Positions 45,439-54,480 of a stretch of 64,000 nt of DNA are shown here, in pieces. Position 1 is the first letter of the stretch. Each line of letters begins with the position of its first letter. The notes below the pieces were generated by a model, which made no database searches, was not told the DNA's origin, and saw nothing but the letters and a program-made list of their open reading frames with translations. The stretch covers positions 18,041 to 82,040 of the forward strand of contig NZ_BEWG01000022.1 in NCBI RefSeq assembly GCF_002723835.1, given 5' to 3'. Position numbers and translations under genes: made by a program. This DNA comes from Mycobacterium sp. shizuoka-1 (lineage in GTDB: Bacteria > Actinomycetota > Actinomycetes > Mycobacteriales > Mycobacteriaceae).

Positions 45439-45469
45439 GACGGCCCCCGCCACAGGGGCGGGGGCCGTC
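45439..45469 (-). terminator. GC-rich hairpin after the GjpA-like gene
   Basis: Perfect 13-bp stem (45439-45451 with 45457-45469) and 5-nt loop, 23 bp downstream of the stop at 45493. No U-tract follows, as often in mycobacteria. It also argues against MarR translation starting at 45477. Confidence 0.65.
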
Positions 45470-45492
45470 TGAGTCACAACCGCGGACTGGAC

Positions 45493-46698
45493 CTACTTGG
45501 CTGCGCCCGCGGCCTGCCGGGCGCTGCGGCCCGTGCCCGTCGAACCACCGGCCGAATCCTTTGCCTTGCCGGCGCCCGCGGTGGCCGGCTTCGAGGAGCC
45601 GGCCGCGGTGCGAGCCGCCGAACCAGTCACCTGGCCGGGCTCGACCTTGTTGCCGTCCTTGACCGCGGGTGTCGACTCCGACACCGATCCGGTCTCGTCG
45701 CCGGCAGACGTGCTGTCGGCAGACGCTGCGGCGGCGGGAGCCGGCGTAGTGGCAACCACCTTCGAATGCCCTGTCCCGGTGGCCTTTTCGGTGACCGTCG
45801 GCTCCTCGGCCGCCACTGCTTCGGCGGACGGCGCCGCCTTCTTCTGCGCGAGCGTGGTGGTCGGGGGGGTCGCACCCAGAGCCGTGGCGATCGACTTCGG
45901 AATCGTGACCAGCAGGGTGTAGGCGAGGCCTTGATTGAAGCCGACCGGCGTGGACAGCAGGCCCGGGTAGACGCCGTCCTGATAGCCGTTCAGAACCGCT
46001 CCCACCACGGTCGGCAGGATGTTCACCGCGGCGTTCACCGCAGTGACGAAATCGCCGGCCGCCGAGGCGTCGAGCACGGCCTGCGCGCTGTCACCGAACG
46101 CCTGGATCCCACCTTCGACCGGCCCGAGCACACCGACCAGGACGGGCAGCAGCGTCTCGATTCCGGCCACTGCCTTGACGACGGCCGACAGGTTGTCGGT
46201 GATCTTGCCCGGGATCTCCAACACCGGGAACAGCGGAAGCCCGATGCTGAAGATGGCGGTGCCCAGCGCGTTGTTGATCGTCTCGGCCGCACCGGAAAGA
46301 TCGCCATCGGCGATCTGCTGGAATGCGGTGCTCAGCGACTGCGGGACGGTCTCGGTGAGATAGGTGTACGTCCCGGTGGCGACGCCACCGAGGGCAGTCC
46401 CGACGGTGTTGGCATAGCCGAACCAGTTGGTGCCGAGCTGACGCAGGGCGGGTGCGGGGTCAGCAAGCCAGTCTTCGCCGATCGTGGTCACGTTGGCCAG
46501 CGCGGCCGTGAAGACGTCCACCCACGGAGTGACCGGATCGAAGCCGGCGGTGAGCGAGACGTCGGCGGTGGAGAACACCGCGGGGCCATGGGCATTCGAG
46601 AGGGTCGACGTGACCGGCTGCAGCGGGGCCAGCGCGAGCGCGCCGACTCCCAGAACGGCTACCCCGGTTGCGACAGAGGACCGGACAGCAATGGGCAT
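45493..46698 (-). CDS. Secreted GjpA-like (putative outer membrane porin) protein, 401 aa
   Basis: A Sec signal peptide (MPIAVRSSVATGVAVLGVGA with the hydrophobic core 9-28) is followed by a helical region with PVTPWVDVFTAALANVTTIG and LGTNWFGYANTVG, the pattern I associate with proteins annotated as GjpA porins in Gordonia and mycobacteria, and a long Ala/Thr/Ser/Lys-rich C-terminal tail (about 290-401). GGAGA lies 6 nt before ATG 46698; the open frame continues 24 codons further. Two TAAGTT sequences upstream on this strand may be promoter elements. Pore activity is an inherited annotation; cell-envelope location is well supported by the signal. Confidence 0.72.
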   Translation of the reverse strand: MPIAVRSSVATGVAVLGVGALALAPLQPVTSTLSNAHGPAVFSTADVSLTAGFDPVTPWVDVFTAALANVTTIGEDWLADPAPALRQLGTNWFGYANTVGTALGGVATGTYTYLTETVPQSLSTAFQQIADGDLSGAAETINNALGTAIFSIGLPLFPVLEIPGKITDNLSAVVKAVAGIETLLPVLVGVLGPVEGGIQAFGDSAQAVLDASAAGDFVTAVNAAVNILPTVVGAVLNGYQDGVYPGLLSTPVGFNQGLAYTLLVTIPKSIATALGATPPTTTLAQKKAAPSAEAVAAEEPTVTEKATGTGHSKVVATTPAPAAAASADSTSAGDETGSVSESTPAVKDGNKVEPGQVTGSAARTAAGSSKPATAGAGKAKDSAGGSTGTGRSARQAAGAAK

Positions 46699-46871
46699 GA
46701 TTTCTCCTGTCGGGGGACTGGTGGGAACGTGGCAAAACTTACCTAGGAGAAACCTGAGAGAAGGCGTCATTCGGCGAGAACTTACTTGTCAGTCAGTTTC
46801 GGCCGATGGCGCGCAAGCTCGGACCCGAGGAGAGGCGCAGGTTAACGCGACGCAGCCTCCTATCAGCAAAC

Positions 46872-46899
46872 TTGACTTGCGCGTGAATTGCTTTAGCGT
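46872..46899 (+). promoter_or_regulatory. Sigma-A-like promoter directed to menA side
   Basis: TTGACT (46872-46877), 16-bp spacer, TAGCGT (46894-46899). It is about 400 bp upstream of menA with no ORF in between that I accept. Confidence 0.55.
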
Positions 46900-46990
46900 G
46901 CAACCACCCCGCGCCGCCGTCTACATTGCCGAGATGTGCGGATGCGGGTTAACCGCTGTGACGCTAATGAGCGGCTCACGCCCGTGCGAG

Positions 46991-47065
46991 AACCCCCGGG
47001 GGTTTGCTGGCGAGCTACCTCGCCACCGTCGTCACCCGCTGGTGAGCGGGGCCGGTTTCACCGGC
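46991..47065 (+). ncRNA. Candidate structured RNA (four small hairpins)
   Basis: A 14-bp perfect palindrome (46991-47004) is followed by three 6-bp stems with 3-4 nt loops at 47009-47024, 47035-47050 and 47051-47065. They lie 90-170 nt downstream of the promoter at 46872-46899. I do not recognise a known riboswitch or sRNA family; existence of a transcript is inferred. Confidence 0.3.
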
Positions 47066-47268
47066 GGTAGCAACCTCAGTCCTGGCCGCGCCCGGCAAAG
47101 GCGATTTCGTTAGTTTGATGAGCTTATCGTCGTCAGATGCCCGAAACCGCTTCGTACAGCGAAGGGTTCCAATGAGACGGGCCAGCTACCTCGCATCGCC
47201 GCGGCGGCCGTCGCCACCAGCAAACATCGACGACCGCGGCGGGAGGAGGCGGGCGCTGCCGGCCGGGG

Positions 47269-47296
47269 CGCGTGCGACGATTCGCGTGCGACGATT
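47269..47296 (+). repeat. 14-bp tandem duplication at menA promoter
   Basis: Two exact adjacent copies of CGCGTGCGACGATT (47269-47282, 47283-47296). Each contains GACGAT; the second is 7 nt before menA ATG 47303, where a leaderless -10 would be. Confidence 0.75.
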
Positions 47297-47302
47297 GCGG
47301 GC

Positions 47303-48172
47303 ATGGCGAGCATCGCGCAGTGGATCGAGGGAGCCCGGCCCAGAACCCTGCCCAACGCAGTGGCGCCGGTGATCGCGGGCACCGGCGCGGCAGCCTGGCT
47401 GCACGCCGCCGTCTGGTGGAAAGCCCTGCTGGCACTTGCCGTCTCGGTCGCACTGATCGTCGGGGTCAACTACGCCAACGACTACTCCGACGGCATTCGC
47501 GGCACCGACGACGAACGCGCCGGCCCGCTGCGGCTGGTCGGCTCGCGGCTGGCCACCCCGCGCGCGGTGCTGACTGCCGCGGTGGCCAGCCTGGCCGTGG
47601 GCGCCGTGGCGGGGCTGGCGCTGGCCGTGGTCAGCGCGCCGTGGCTGATCGCCGTCGGTGTGGTGTGCATCGCCGGGGCGTGGCTCTACACCGGCGGTTC
47701 CCGGCCCTACGGTTACGCCGGCTTCGGCGAGGTCGCGGTTTTCGTGTTCTTCGGCCTGGTCGCAGTGCTGGGGACGCAGTACACCCAGGCGCTGCGGGTG
47801 GACTGGGTAGGGCTGACCCTGGCCGTCGCGACCGGTGCGCTGTCCTCGGCGGTGCTGGTCGCCAACAACCTGCGCGACATCCCGACCGACCGGGTCGCCG
47901 GCAAGCTGACCCTGGCGGTACGCCTCGGCGACGGCCGCACCCGCACGCTCTACCAATCGTTGGTGGCGCTGGCAGGTGTGCTGACGCTGGTGCTGATGGC
48001 CGCCACGCCGTGGTGCGCGGTCGGCTTGGTCGCGGCACCGCTGGCGCTGCGTGCCGCAGGCCCGGTCCGCCACGGCCTCGGCGGCCGCGAGCTGATTCCG
48101 GTACTGCGCGACACCGGCCTGACGATGTTGGTGTGGTCGGTCGCGGTGGCGCTGGCGCTGGGGTTCGGTTAG
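47303..48172 (+). CDS. menA: MenA, 1,4-dihydroxy-2-naphthoate polyprenyltransferase, 289 aa
   Basis: UbiA-superfamily intramembrane prenyltransferase joining the polyprenyl chain to DHNA. The first Asp-rich motif is NYANDYSDG (Asp60, Asp63) followed by [13 protein letters not shown], the second is NNLRDIPTD near 193; eight or nine hydrophobic helices fill the rest. Length fits Rv0534c. ATG 47303 is preceded by GACGAT with 7 nt spacing inside a tandem duplication. The stop overlaps the convergent DUF4229 gene by four bases. Confidence 0.95.
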   Translation: MASIAQWIEGARPRTLPNAVAPVIAGTGAAAWLHAAVWWKALLALAVSVALIVGVNYANDYSDGIRGTDDERAGPLRLVGSRLATPRAVLTAAVASLAVGAVAGLALAVVSAPWLIAVGVVCIAGAWLYTGGSRPYGYAGFGEVAVFVFFGLVAVLGTQYTQALRVDWVGLTLAVATGALSSAVLVANNLRDIPTDRVAGKLTLAVRLGDGRTRTLYQSLVALAGVLTLVLMAATPWCAVGLVAAPLALRAAGPVRHGLGGRELIPVLRDTGLTMLVWSVAVALALGFG

Positions 48173-48495
48173 GCGCTGGGCTTCTTGGGTCCGCGCAGCC
48201 GCGCCTGCAGCTGTTCGCGGTCCTGCCTGCGACGCTCGTCGACCAGCGCGATGCTGGCGGTGGCGCGCTTGCGCAGCGGGGCCAGAACCCAGATCCCCAG
48301 CGGCAACGCGATCACGATGGCGAACAACAGGGCCACGATGAGCGGGAATTCGCGGATCCCGATCAGCTGCGCCAGGTAATAGATCGCAGCCGTCAGGGCG
48401 ACCACCAGAACGATCCTGGCGAAGGTGTAGATGGCGACATCGCGTGCCAGGCGGCCACCCGCCCCCGTGGTCTGGTTGTCCGATTTGTCCGACAC
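48169..48495 (-). CDS. DUF4229 membrane protein, 108 aa
   Basis: Two transmembrane helices, at about 24-45 ([20 protein letters not shown]) and 52-72 ([20 protein letters not shown]), followed by a charged Arg/Gln-rich helix, as in DUF4229 proteins. GTG 48495 follows TAAGCT by 7 nt (leaderless), so I drop twelve upstream codons. Convergent with menA, overlapping by TTAG. Function unknown. Confidence 0.78.
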   Translation of the reverse strand: MSDKSDNQTTGAGGRLARDVAIYTFARIVLVVALTAAIYYLAQLIGIREFPLIVALLFAIVIALPLGIWVLAPLRKRATASIALVDERRRQDREQLQARLRGPKKPSA

Positions 48496-48502
48496 GGCGC
48501 CG

Positions 48503-48524
48503 AGCTTACCGACGCGCGTATATT
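48503..48524. promoter_or_regulatory. Divergent promoters, DUF4229 and small TM gene
   Basis: Minus-strand TAAGCT (48508-48503), 7 nt before GTG 48495, and plus-strand TATATT (48519-48524), upstream of a Shine-Dalgarno and GTG 48543. The two -10 elements are only 10 bp apart, so one gene is leaderless and its divergent partner has a leader. Confidence 0.55.
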
Positions 48525-48542
48525 CGGACAAAGGAGGTTGAC

Positions 48543-48704
48543 GTGCTGTACCTGCTCTTGGTCCTGATCATCGCCGCGGCCGTGTATGTCGGCTGGCGTG
48601 CGGTGCGCGCCCAGTCGAACCGGACGAAGACCAGGGTCGTCGGCCCCGACGACGACCCGGAATTCCTGTGGCGGCTCAGCCACGGAGACAACAACCCGCG
48701 CTAG
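48543..48704 (+). CDS. Small single-helix membrane protein, 53 aa
   Basis: One N-terminal transmembrane helix (MLYLLLVLIIAAAVYVGWRA) followed by a basic then acidic polar tail ending in DNNPR. Start GTG 48543 has a near-perfect AAAGGAGG six nt upstream and TATATT as -10, which is strong expression evidence for such a small gene. The stop shares a CTAG with the convergent ATPase gene. No family recognised. Confidence 0.75.
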   Translation: MLYLLLVLIIAAAVYVGWRAVRAQSNRTKTRVVGPDDDPEFLWRLSHGDNNPR

Positions 48705-49873
48705 CGCACGCGGCTGTCGGTGGCGGGGAATCCGTCGGCCACCACCGCGGCCAACCCGATCAACGCTTCCCGGGTCTTCGGCTTCAACCGGTCGAGATCG
48801 ATCTCGGCGCCCTCTTCCAGGTGCGGGTCGAACGGGATCACACACACCGCACGGCAGCGCCGCGAGAAGTGATCGACCACCTTGTGCATGTCGACCTTGC
48901 CGCCCCCCGGCCGCACCGCGTTGACCACGCACACCGACCGGCGCACCAAGTCCTCGTGGCCGTGCGCGTCCAGCCAGTCCAGCGTCGCCGACGCACTGCG
49001 CGCGCCGTCCACCGAACCCGAGCTGATCACGATCAGGGTGTCGGCGGCCTTGAGCACCGAGCCCATCGCCGAGTGCAGCAGGCCGGGCCCGCAGTCGGTG
49101 AGCACCAGGCTGTAGAACCGCTCCAGCACCGCCAACGTCCGGTCATAGTCCTGCGCGCTGAACGCCTCGGACACCGCAGGATCGCTGTCGGAGGCCAGGA
49201 CCTCCAGCCGGCTCGGGCCCTGTGAGGTGTAGCCGCGGACGTCGCTGTAGCGCTCGATACTGTCGGCGTCACGCAGCAGGTTCCGTACGGTGGCCGGGGT
49301 TTCCAACGGCACCTTCTGACTCAGCGTGCCGCGATCGGGGTTGGCGTCGATCGCCACCACCCGGTCCCCGCGGATCGAGGCGAACGTACCGCCCAGAGTG
49401 GCGGTGATCGTCGTCTTGCCCACCCCACCCTTCAGCGACAACAAAGCGACCTTATAGCAGCCCGGCAGGGGGCGGTTCACCTGTGCGGTCAGGGCGTGCT
49501 GACGCGCGGCGCGCGGACCGTCACCGACGTTGATCAGCTTGCCCGACAGCACATACAGCCAGCGCCGCCAGCCGGCCGCCGGGGCCGGCTTGGCCTGCCG
49601 CAGCAGCGCACTGGTCGCCAGGTCCGGATACGGCGTGGGCGGCACCGTCGGCCGTTGCGGCGGAGCCGGATGCTCGGCGACGTAGGAGTTGAAGAGCGGC
49701 GCACCGGCCGGCAACGGGTCCATCGGGATCCCGATGGGCGGCGTCGAGGCCAACCAGTCCGGTTCGGGCTGCGGCGCGGCGGTAGCAGGATCGGTGAACC
49801 GCTGTTCGGTGCGGAACACCGTTGTCGCATCAGTCAATTCGTGGCCCCGACGGGAACCATGAGGATCAGACAC
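48701..49873 (-). CDS. MinD/ParA-like ATPase (Rv0530/EspI-type), 390 aa
   Basis: A disordered Pro-rich N-terminus (about 1-95) leads into GWRRWLYVLSGKLINVGDGP, a motif shared with EspI-like ATPases of type VII secretion loci, then the deviant Walker A KGGVGKTT, Walker B-like LVLTDCGPGLLH and AIDANPDRGTLS. This resembles Rv0530. No ESX genes are near, so a role in polar or cell-envelope positioning is only suggested. Two GTG starts are possible, 49879 and 49873; AGGGGGA lies 9 nt from the second, which I choose. It converges on a 53-aa membrane protein gene, sharing a CTAG stop. Confidence 0.83.
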   Translation of the reverse strand: MSDPHGSRRGHELTDATTVFRTEQRFTDPATAAPQPEPDWLASTPPIGIPMDPLPAGAPLFNSYVAEHPAPPQRPTVPPTPYPDLATSALLRQAKPAPAAGWRRWLYVLSGKLINVGDGPRAARQHALTAQVNRPLPGCYKVALLSLKGGVGKTTITATLGGTFASIRGDRVVAIDANPDRGTLSQKVPLETPATVRNLLRDADSIERYSDVRGYTSQGPSRLEVLASDSDPAVSEAFSAQDYDRTLAVLERFYSLVLTDCGPGLLHSAMGSVLKAADTLIVISSGSVDGARSASATLDWLDAHGHEDLVRRSVCVVNAVRPGGGKVDMHKVVDHFSRRCRAVCVIPFDPHLEEGAEIDLDRLKPKTREALIGLAAVVADGFPATDSRVR

Positions 49874-49948
49874 GGGCACTTCCCCCTGACATATCGTTTC
49901 GGGTCGAGTGGTTTTCGTGGCGTACTCGACCCTAGCGCACCGTCAGGG

Positions 49949-50926
49949 TCAGCCGACTCCGGCGTAGGAGTGCAGGCCGACCGTCACCAGGTTGATGAAG
50001 AACAGATTGAACACCATCGCGACGAAACCGACGACGTTGATCCAGGCCGCCTTCTTGTCCCGCCAGCCGGCGGTGGAGCGGGCATGCAGGTAGGCGGCGT
50101 AGACCACCCAGGCGATGAACGACACCGTCTCCTTGGGGTCCCAGCCCCAGTACCGACCCCACGCCTCCTCGGCCCAGATGGCACCGAAGATGACGCCGAA
50201 GCCGAAGATCGGGAACGCGAAAATCGTGGTGCGATAAGCGATCCGGTCCAAGGTCTGCGCGTCGGGCAACCGGGCGACAATCTGCGCCAGCCGACCTTCC
50301 CGGCCGGGTTCGCCCAGTGGTGACATCTTGAGCAGGAACAGGATGCTGGCCACGCCGGCCACCAGGAAGACCCCTGAGCCCAGACTGACCACCGACACGT
50401 GAATCGGCAGCCAGTACGACTGCAGTGCGGGCATCACCGGTGCGGCGTTGGTGTAGAGCCAGCGGCCCGAAACCGTCAACAGGATCAGCACAGGGACCAA
50501 TACGAAAACCCACAATGCGCGGTACTGCGGCTTGCGGAGCACCACCGCCGCCGCGATCAGACCGCAGAAGCTGGTCAGGTTGATGAACTCGTACATGTTG
50601 CCCCACGGCACCCGGGACGTGGCCAGCCCACGCAGCACGATGCACACGAACAGCAACGCGATGCCGAGGTAGACCAGCGACAGGCCGGCCGTGCCGATGC
50701 GTTCGTCGGCGGATCGACGCGGCTTCTCGACGACGACGCCGGGGCGATCGCTGTCGGCACTCACTCCCCCGGCCGTCACCAGCTCGCGAGCCTCGACCTT
50801 GCGGCCGCGGCTGTAGGCGAGTTCGACGGCCAGCAGCAGCAGGGCGCCGACCAGGATGACGACCGACGAGGTGAAGGCCCAGTCCGAATAGCGGGCCAGC
50901 CCGATGTCGATGTGCTCGGTATTCAC
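49949..50926 (-). CDS. ccsB: Cytochrome c biogenesis protein CcsB/CcsA (Rv0529-type), 325 aa
   Basis: Haem-handling membrane protein of System II cytochrome c maturation, with about eight helices. The conserved WGRYWGWDPKETVSF tryptophan-rich haem-binding motif (near 250-264), the WGNMYEF block near 107 and flanking His residues in YWLPIHVSVVS and YLHARS are visible. GTG 50926 lies 2 bp after the ResB stop, so it is the last gene of the hemL operon. It works with ResB to export and attach haem to apocytochromes. Confidence 0.94.
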   Translation of the reverse strand: MNTEHIDIGLARYSDWAFTSSVVILVGALLLLAVELAYSRGRKVEARELVTAGGVSADSDRPGVVVEKPRRSADERIGTAGLSLVYLGIALLFVCIVLRGLATSRVPWGNMYEFINLTSFCGLIAAAVVLRKPQYRALWVFVLVPVLILLTVSGRWLYTNAAPVMPALQSYWLPIHVSVVSLGSGVFLVAGVASILFLLKMSPLGEPGREGRLAQIVARLPDAQTLDRIAYRTTIFAFPIFGFGVIFGAIWAEEAWGRYWGWDPKETVSFIAWVVYAAYLHARSTAGWRDKKAAWINVVGFVAMVFNLFFINLVTVGLHSYAGVG

Positions 50927-50928
50927 GA

Positions 50929-52503
50929 TCAGACCTTCTCTTTCGACGGCGTCGCGTCAGTGAGCAACCGCTCCGTGAGCTTCTCGAACTCGCTGCCCCA
51001 CCCGGAGTTGTCGGTGCGGGCCAGACCGCCCAGCTCGACGTTTACCGTACCGGCATCGGGTGCACCGCTGATCCTCGCCCACACCCGGCGCCGGCGCACG
51101 ATCAGCGAGACCAGCAGCCCGCCCATCATCGACATCGCGAACACCAGCACCCACACCTGGCCCGGGTCGTGCGAGACCTGCAGGTTGACGAACGGGGTCG
51201 CCCCGTCGAACCGCACCACGGTGCCGTCGTCGAGGGTGACCTGCTCACCTTGGCGCAGGTTGGTGCGTTTGACCTTGGTCAGCCGTTTCTGCTCGATGAG
51301 CCGGGGGTCGAGGGTGAACAGCGACTGGGGACGGCCGGTGTCCAGCCCGGTGTCGCCGCGATAGATGTCGATGGCCACCGCGGGGTCATTGGCCGCCGGG
51401 AAGCTCGACGACAGCAGGGTGCCGTCCAGCTCGGCGGTGGGAGCGAACAGGCCCATGATCGCCAGCTGATGCTTGCGGCGTTCGGAGGGGTCCGGGTACA
51501 TGCCGCCGGGCGGGTCGACGCGGATCACCCCCGAGGACAGCAGCGTGCGCGGGTCGTCGGGGCGCCACTGCAGGGTCTGGGTGCGCTTTTGACCGTCCGG
51601 GAAGGTCACGGTGAACGTCGGGGCGTAGCCGTGACCCTGCAGGTACACCCGGTCACCGCCGATCCGCAGCGGATGGTTGACCTCGAGACGGTAGGGCCGC
51701 CAGGTGCCGTCGGCCAGATCGGACCCGGCCTGGTAGTCGATGTTCGACGCGAACGACAGGGCCTGTCCACTGGGCAGATAGTGAGCTTGGAAGTCGTTGA
51801 CCCGCAGGCACATCGGATACAGGGAGGTGCCGTCGACGTTGTTACCGGCCCGGAAGGAGTCGAACGCGGCCGGTGACGCCGAGCAGAAGCCGGGACCGCC
51901 GTTGGCGACGACGATGACGTTGCCCTCGTAGCCGAAGAGCTTGCCGACGGCGATCGCCACCAGCAGGCCGAGCAGGGAGAAGTGGAAGACGATGTTGCCG
52001 AACTCGCGCAGGTAGCCCTTTTCCGCGGAGATCTCGATGCCATCGTCGGTCTCGCGGGTCACCCGCCGCCAGCCGCGCAGGCGCTCGCCGATACGGGCCG
52101 CGACCTCTTCCGGCGTCCCGGCCATCTCGCCGGTGGCGTACTTGGGCAGCCGGGACAGGTTGCGCGGGGCCGGCACCGGCACCGCGCGCAGGCTCTTGAC
52201 GTGCTCGATCATCCGCGGGGTCAGGCAGCCCACCAGGGAGACGAACAGCAATACGTAGATGGCAGTGAACCAGAAGCTGGAGAAGACGTCGAAGAACTGA
52301 AGGCGGTCCAGCCACGGGCCGATCACGGTGTGCTCGGCGAGGTACTGCTGCACCTTGGACTCGTTGAGGCTGCGTTGCGGCAACAGCGCACCGGGAACCG
52401 CCGCCAGCGCCAGCAGGAACAACAGCACCAGCGCGGTGCCCATCGAGGTCAACGCGCGCCATAGGGTGCGGACCTGCCTGCCGAGCAGACGCAGAATCGT
52501 CAT
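50929..52503 (-). CDS. resB: ResB-family cytochrome c biogenesis protein, 524 aa
   Basis: Partner of CcsB in the System II haem lyase. Three N-terminal helices (LWRALTSMGTALVLLFLLAL at about 13-32, then FWFTAIYVLLFVSLVGCLTP and a third at about 160-180), a large extracytoplasmic beta-rich domain with GGDRVYLQGHGYAP, and a fourth helix (VWVLVFAMSMMGGLLVSLIV) near the C-terminus. ATG 52503 shares one base with the CcdA stop (TGATG); the frame runs on upstream but as Arg/Gly-rich read-through of ccdA. Length matches Rv0528. Confidence 0.92.
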   Translation of the reverse strand: MTILRLLGRQVRTLWRALTSMGTALVLLFLLALAAVPGALLPQRSLNESKVQQYLAEHTVIGPWLDRLQFFDVFSSFWFTAIYVLLFVSLVGCLTPRMIEHVKSLRAVPVPAPRNLSRLPKYATGEMAGTPEEVAARIGERLRGWRRVTRETDDGIEISAEKGYLREFGNIVFHFSLLGLLVAIAVGKLFGYEGNVIVVANGGPGFCSASPAAFDSFRAGNNVDGTSLYPMCLRVNDFQAHYLPSGQALSFASNIDYQAGSDLADGTWRPYRLEVNHPLRIGGDRVYLQGHGYAPTFTVTFPDGQKRTQTLQWRPDDPRTLLSSGVIRVDPPGGMYPDPSERRKHQLAIMGLFAPTAELDGTLLSSSFPAANDPAVAIDIYRGDTGLDTGRPQSLFTLDPRLIEQKRLTKVKRTNLRQGEQVTLDDGTVVRFDGATPFVNLQVSHDPGQVWVLVFAMSMMGGLLVSLIVRRRRVWARISGAPDAGTVNVELGGLARTDNSGWGSEFEKLTERLLTDATPSKEKV

Positions 52504-53282
52504 CAGATCGGCAGCCTCACGTCGGAGACGAACGCGTCGCGCACCCAGGAGATGAAGTCGTTCCAGACCCCGGTGACCAGAGCCAGGCCGACGACGATCA
52601 GCAGCACCCCACCGATGACTTGGATGGTCCGGGTGTGGCGGCGCAGCCAACCGAATCCGTTGACCGCCCAGCCCGATCCGAGCGCCAGCAGGACGAACGG
52701 AATGCCCAGCCCGAGACAGTAGGCGATCACCAGGGCGACGCCGCGCGCCACGCTGGCGCCGTCGGTGGCCGAGGCGACGGCGATCACCCCGGTCAGCGTC
52801 GGCCCCAGGCACGGGGTCCAGCCCAGCCCGAACACCGCACCCAGCAGCGGTGCACCCGCCACACCGGCCAGCTGCCGCGGCGTGAACCGCGCCTGCCGTT
52901 GCAGAGCCGGGATGAACCCGATGAAGACAACCCCCATCACGATCGTCACGATGCCGCCGACTCGTTGCAGCACAAGCTGATTGGTGATCAGCGCGGTGGT
53001 CATGCCGAGCACCGCGACCGTGCCGAGGACGAACACCGCGGTGAACCCGGCGACGAACAGCAGCGCCGATCCGGCCACCCGCCAGCGCTGTGCCTTGACC
53101 GCGACCTGACCGGTGCGCGGATCCAGATCGTCCACCCCGACGACCGCCGCCAGATACGACAGGTAACCGGGCACCAGGGGCACCACGCATGGCGAGGCGA
53201 ACGACACCAGCCCGGCCAGCACGCATACTCCGAGGGCCAGCAGCAGCGGGCCCGCGGCGGCGGTCTGCGCAAAACCGGTCAC
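52503..53282 (-). CDS. ccdA: CcdA, thiol-disulfide membrane transporter, 259 aa
   Basis: Six-helix protein moving reducing equivalents across the membrane to keep apocytochrome cysteines reduced. The conserved helix-1 and helix-4 cysteines are Cys32 in [12 protein letters not shown] and Cys158 in [13 protein letters not shown] 53282 overlaps the TlpA-like stop (GTGA), so CcdA and its likely thioredoxin-like acceptor are coupled. Length is usual for the DsbD-TM/CcdA family (Rv0527). Confidence 0.94.
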   Translation of the reverse strand: MTGFAQTAAAGPLLLALGVCVLAGLVSFASPCVVPLVPGYLSYLAAVVGVDDLDPRTGQVAVKAQRWRVAGSALLFVAGFTAVFVLGTVAVLGMTTALITNQLVLQRVGGIVTIVMGVVFIGFIPALQRQARFTPRQLAGVAGAPLLGAVFGLGWTPCLGPTLTGVIAVASATDGASVARGVALVIAYCLGLGIPFVLLALGSGWAVNGFGWLRRHTRTIQVIGGVLLIVVGLALVTGVWNDFISWVRDAFVSDVRLPI

Positions 53283-53875
53283 GGTGCGGACGGTTTCGGC
53301 TCGGCTGCCAGCCGCTGCACGACCGGAAGCAGGTCTTCGGCCAGCAGCTCACGCAGGAACACCGCGGCCACCCGATGTTCGCGGTCGAGCACGACGGTCG
53401 ACGGGATCACCGTGGCCGGGTACTTGCCGCCGAACGCGATCATGGTGCGCATGGCCGGGTCGTAGATCGACGGGAACGTGACCTTGCGGTCGACGACGAA
53501 GTCCTGGGGTGCAGTGATGTCGTTGTCACGCACGTCGATCCCGAGGAATGCCACACCCAGTGCACGGGTCTGGTCGTAGACCTTCTGCAGCTGGGTGATC
53601 TCCGAGCGGCACGGCCCGCACCATTGGCCCCACACGTTGATCACGACGACCTTGCCGTCGAAATCCTTCAGCGACACCGTCTTCGACGGATCCATCAGTT
53701 CCGGGCCCGACAGCGGGCCGGGGGTGCCGCGGCTGGCCGGCGGATCGTAGAAGATGTCGGTCTTGCCGCCGGGCGCGACGAACTCGAACGTGCCACCCTG
53801 CGCGACGGCGTCGTCACCGGTGGAGCAGCCGGCCAACACCGTCGCCGCCACCAGGAGGACCAACAGCCGCTTCAC
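53279..53875 (-). CDS. TlpA/ResA-like thioredoxin lipoprotein, 198 aa
   Basis: Extracytoplasmic thiol reductase for cytochrome c assembly. The lipobox VLAGC places the acylated Cys at 17, and the active pair Cys86/Cys89 is in [10 protein letters not shown] cis-Pro lies in [12 protein letters not shown] 53875 overlaps the phosphatase stop (GTGA) and starts directly at the signal peptide; the open frame before it belongs to another frame of gpmB. Equivalent to Rv0526. It likely receives electrons from CcdA next door. Confidence 0.92.
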   Translation of the reverse strand: MKRLLVLLVAATVLAGCSTGDDAVAQGGTFEFVAPGGKTDIFYDPPASRGTPGPLSGPELMDPSKTVSLKDFDGKVVVINVWGQWCGPCRSEITQLQKVYDQTRALGVAFLGIDVRDNDITAPQDFVVDRKVTFPSIYDPAMRTMIAFGGKYPATVIPSTVVLDREHRVAAVFLRELLAEDLLPVVQRLAAEPKPSAP

Positions 53876-54480
53876 TGCCCGGCTAGCTCCGAGTATCCCC
53901 AGCCCACGTACTCGTCCCCATCGAAGTAGAACGACGTCAGCGATGCCAGGTTGCACAGCCGTCGCGTCGGAAAGTGGTGCAGCGCTGCGCCGGTCATCGC
54001 CCGGCGCAGTGTCTCGACGGGCAGCTGGTGGCTGACGCAGACGGCCTCGTGGCCGGCGCCGGAGATCCGCGCCCGATCCAGTGCAGCTTTCATCCGTGCC
54101 GCGATCTCGCGATAGGGCTCGCCCCACGACGGAGAACGCGGGTTACGCAGGTGCCACCAGTTGCGCGGGTCGCGCAGCGCGCCGTCCCCCGGCGACACAC
54201 GTTCGCCCTGGAACACGTTGTGCGACTCGATGAGATCGTCGTCGGTGTCGATCGCCAAGCCGTGATGGGCGGCGATCGGCGCCGCGGTCTCCTGCGCGCG
54301 CTCCAGCGGGGAGGCCACCACATAGACGATGTCGCGGGCGGCCAGCCAGCTGGCCACCGCCTCGGCCTGGGCCCGGCCCCGTTCGGAGAGGTGGAAGTCG
54401 GGCAGTCGTCCGTAGAGGATGCCGTCGGGATTGTGCACCTCGCCGTGGCGCATCACGTGTACGACGGTGCGGCCGCTCAT
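53872..54480 (-). CDS. Histidine phosphatase (phosphoglycerate mutase-like), 202 aa
   Basis: Two-His phosphatase fold with the phospho-His motif VMRHGEVHN (His12), the Arg region LSERGRAQA, the acid/base Glu region FQGERVSPG and the second His in [12 protein letters not shown]. It resembles Rv0525, and 200 residues is standard. ATG 54480 overlaps the hemL stop (ATGA). The substrate is unknown; the constant position between hemL and the ccs genes suggests a housekeeping link rather than glycolysis. Confidence 0.9.
   Translation of the reverse strand: MSGRTVVHVMRHGEVHNPDGILYGRLPDFHLSERGRAQAEAVASWLAARDIVYVVASPLERAQETAAPIAAHHGLAIDTDDDLIESHNVFQGERVSPGDGALRDPRNWWHLRNPRSPSWGEPYREIAARMKAALDRARISGAGHEAVCVSHQLPVETLRRAMTGAALHHFPTRRLCNLASLTSFYFDGDEYVGWGYSELAGQ

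Larger units (their letters stand above)
46699..47302. other. 604-bp intergenic region with candidate sRNA or long leader
   Basis: No convincing CDS on either strand. The GjpA-side 100 bp hold minus-strand TAAGTT motifs. A good plus-strand promoter is at 46872-46899. Structured sequence covers 46991-47065. The last 40 bp hold a 14-bp tandem duplication at the menA promoter. Open frames here are short and unlike known proteins. Confidence 0.6.

Noticed and set aside
45409..45477. N-terminal extension of the MarR protein to GTG 45477
   Set aside because: It would contain the GC-rich hairpin 45439-45469 and adds a low-complexity tail with no similarity.
44671..46746. 691-aa plus-strand frame opposite MarR and GjpA-like genes
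   Set aside because: Arg/His/Gly-rich shadow composition; the minus strand has a signal peptide, Shine-Dalgarno and known families.
46991..47065. Known riboswitch (cobalamin, SAM-IV, c-di-AMP or M-box)
   Set aside because: I looked for the consensus boxes of these classes and found none; only generic hairpins are visible.
46484..47113. 209-aa frame through the intergenic region before menA
   Set aside because: It begins antisense to the GjpA-like gene and shows no family pattern or ribosome binding site.
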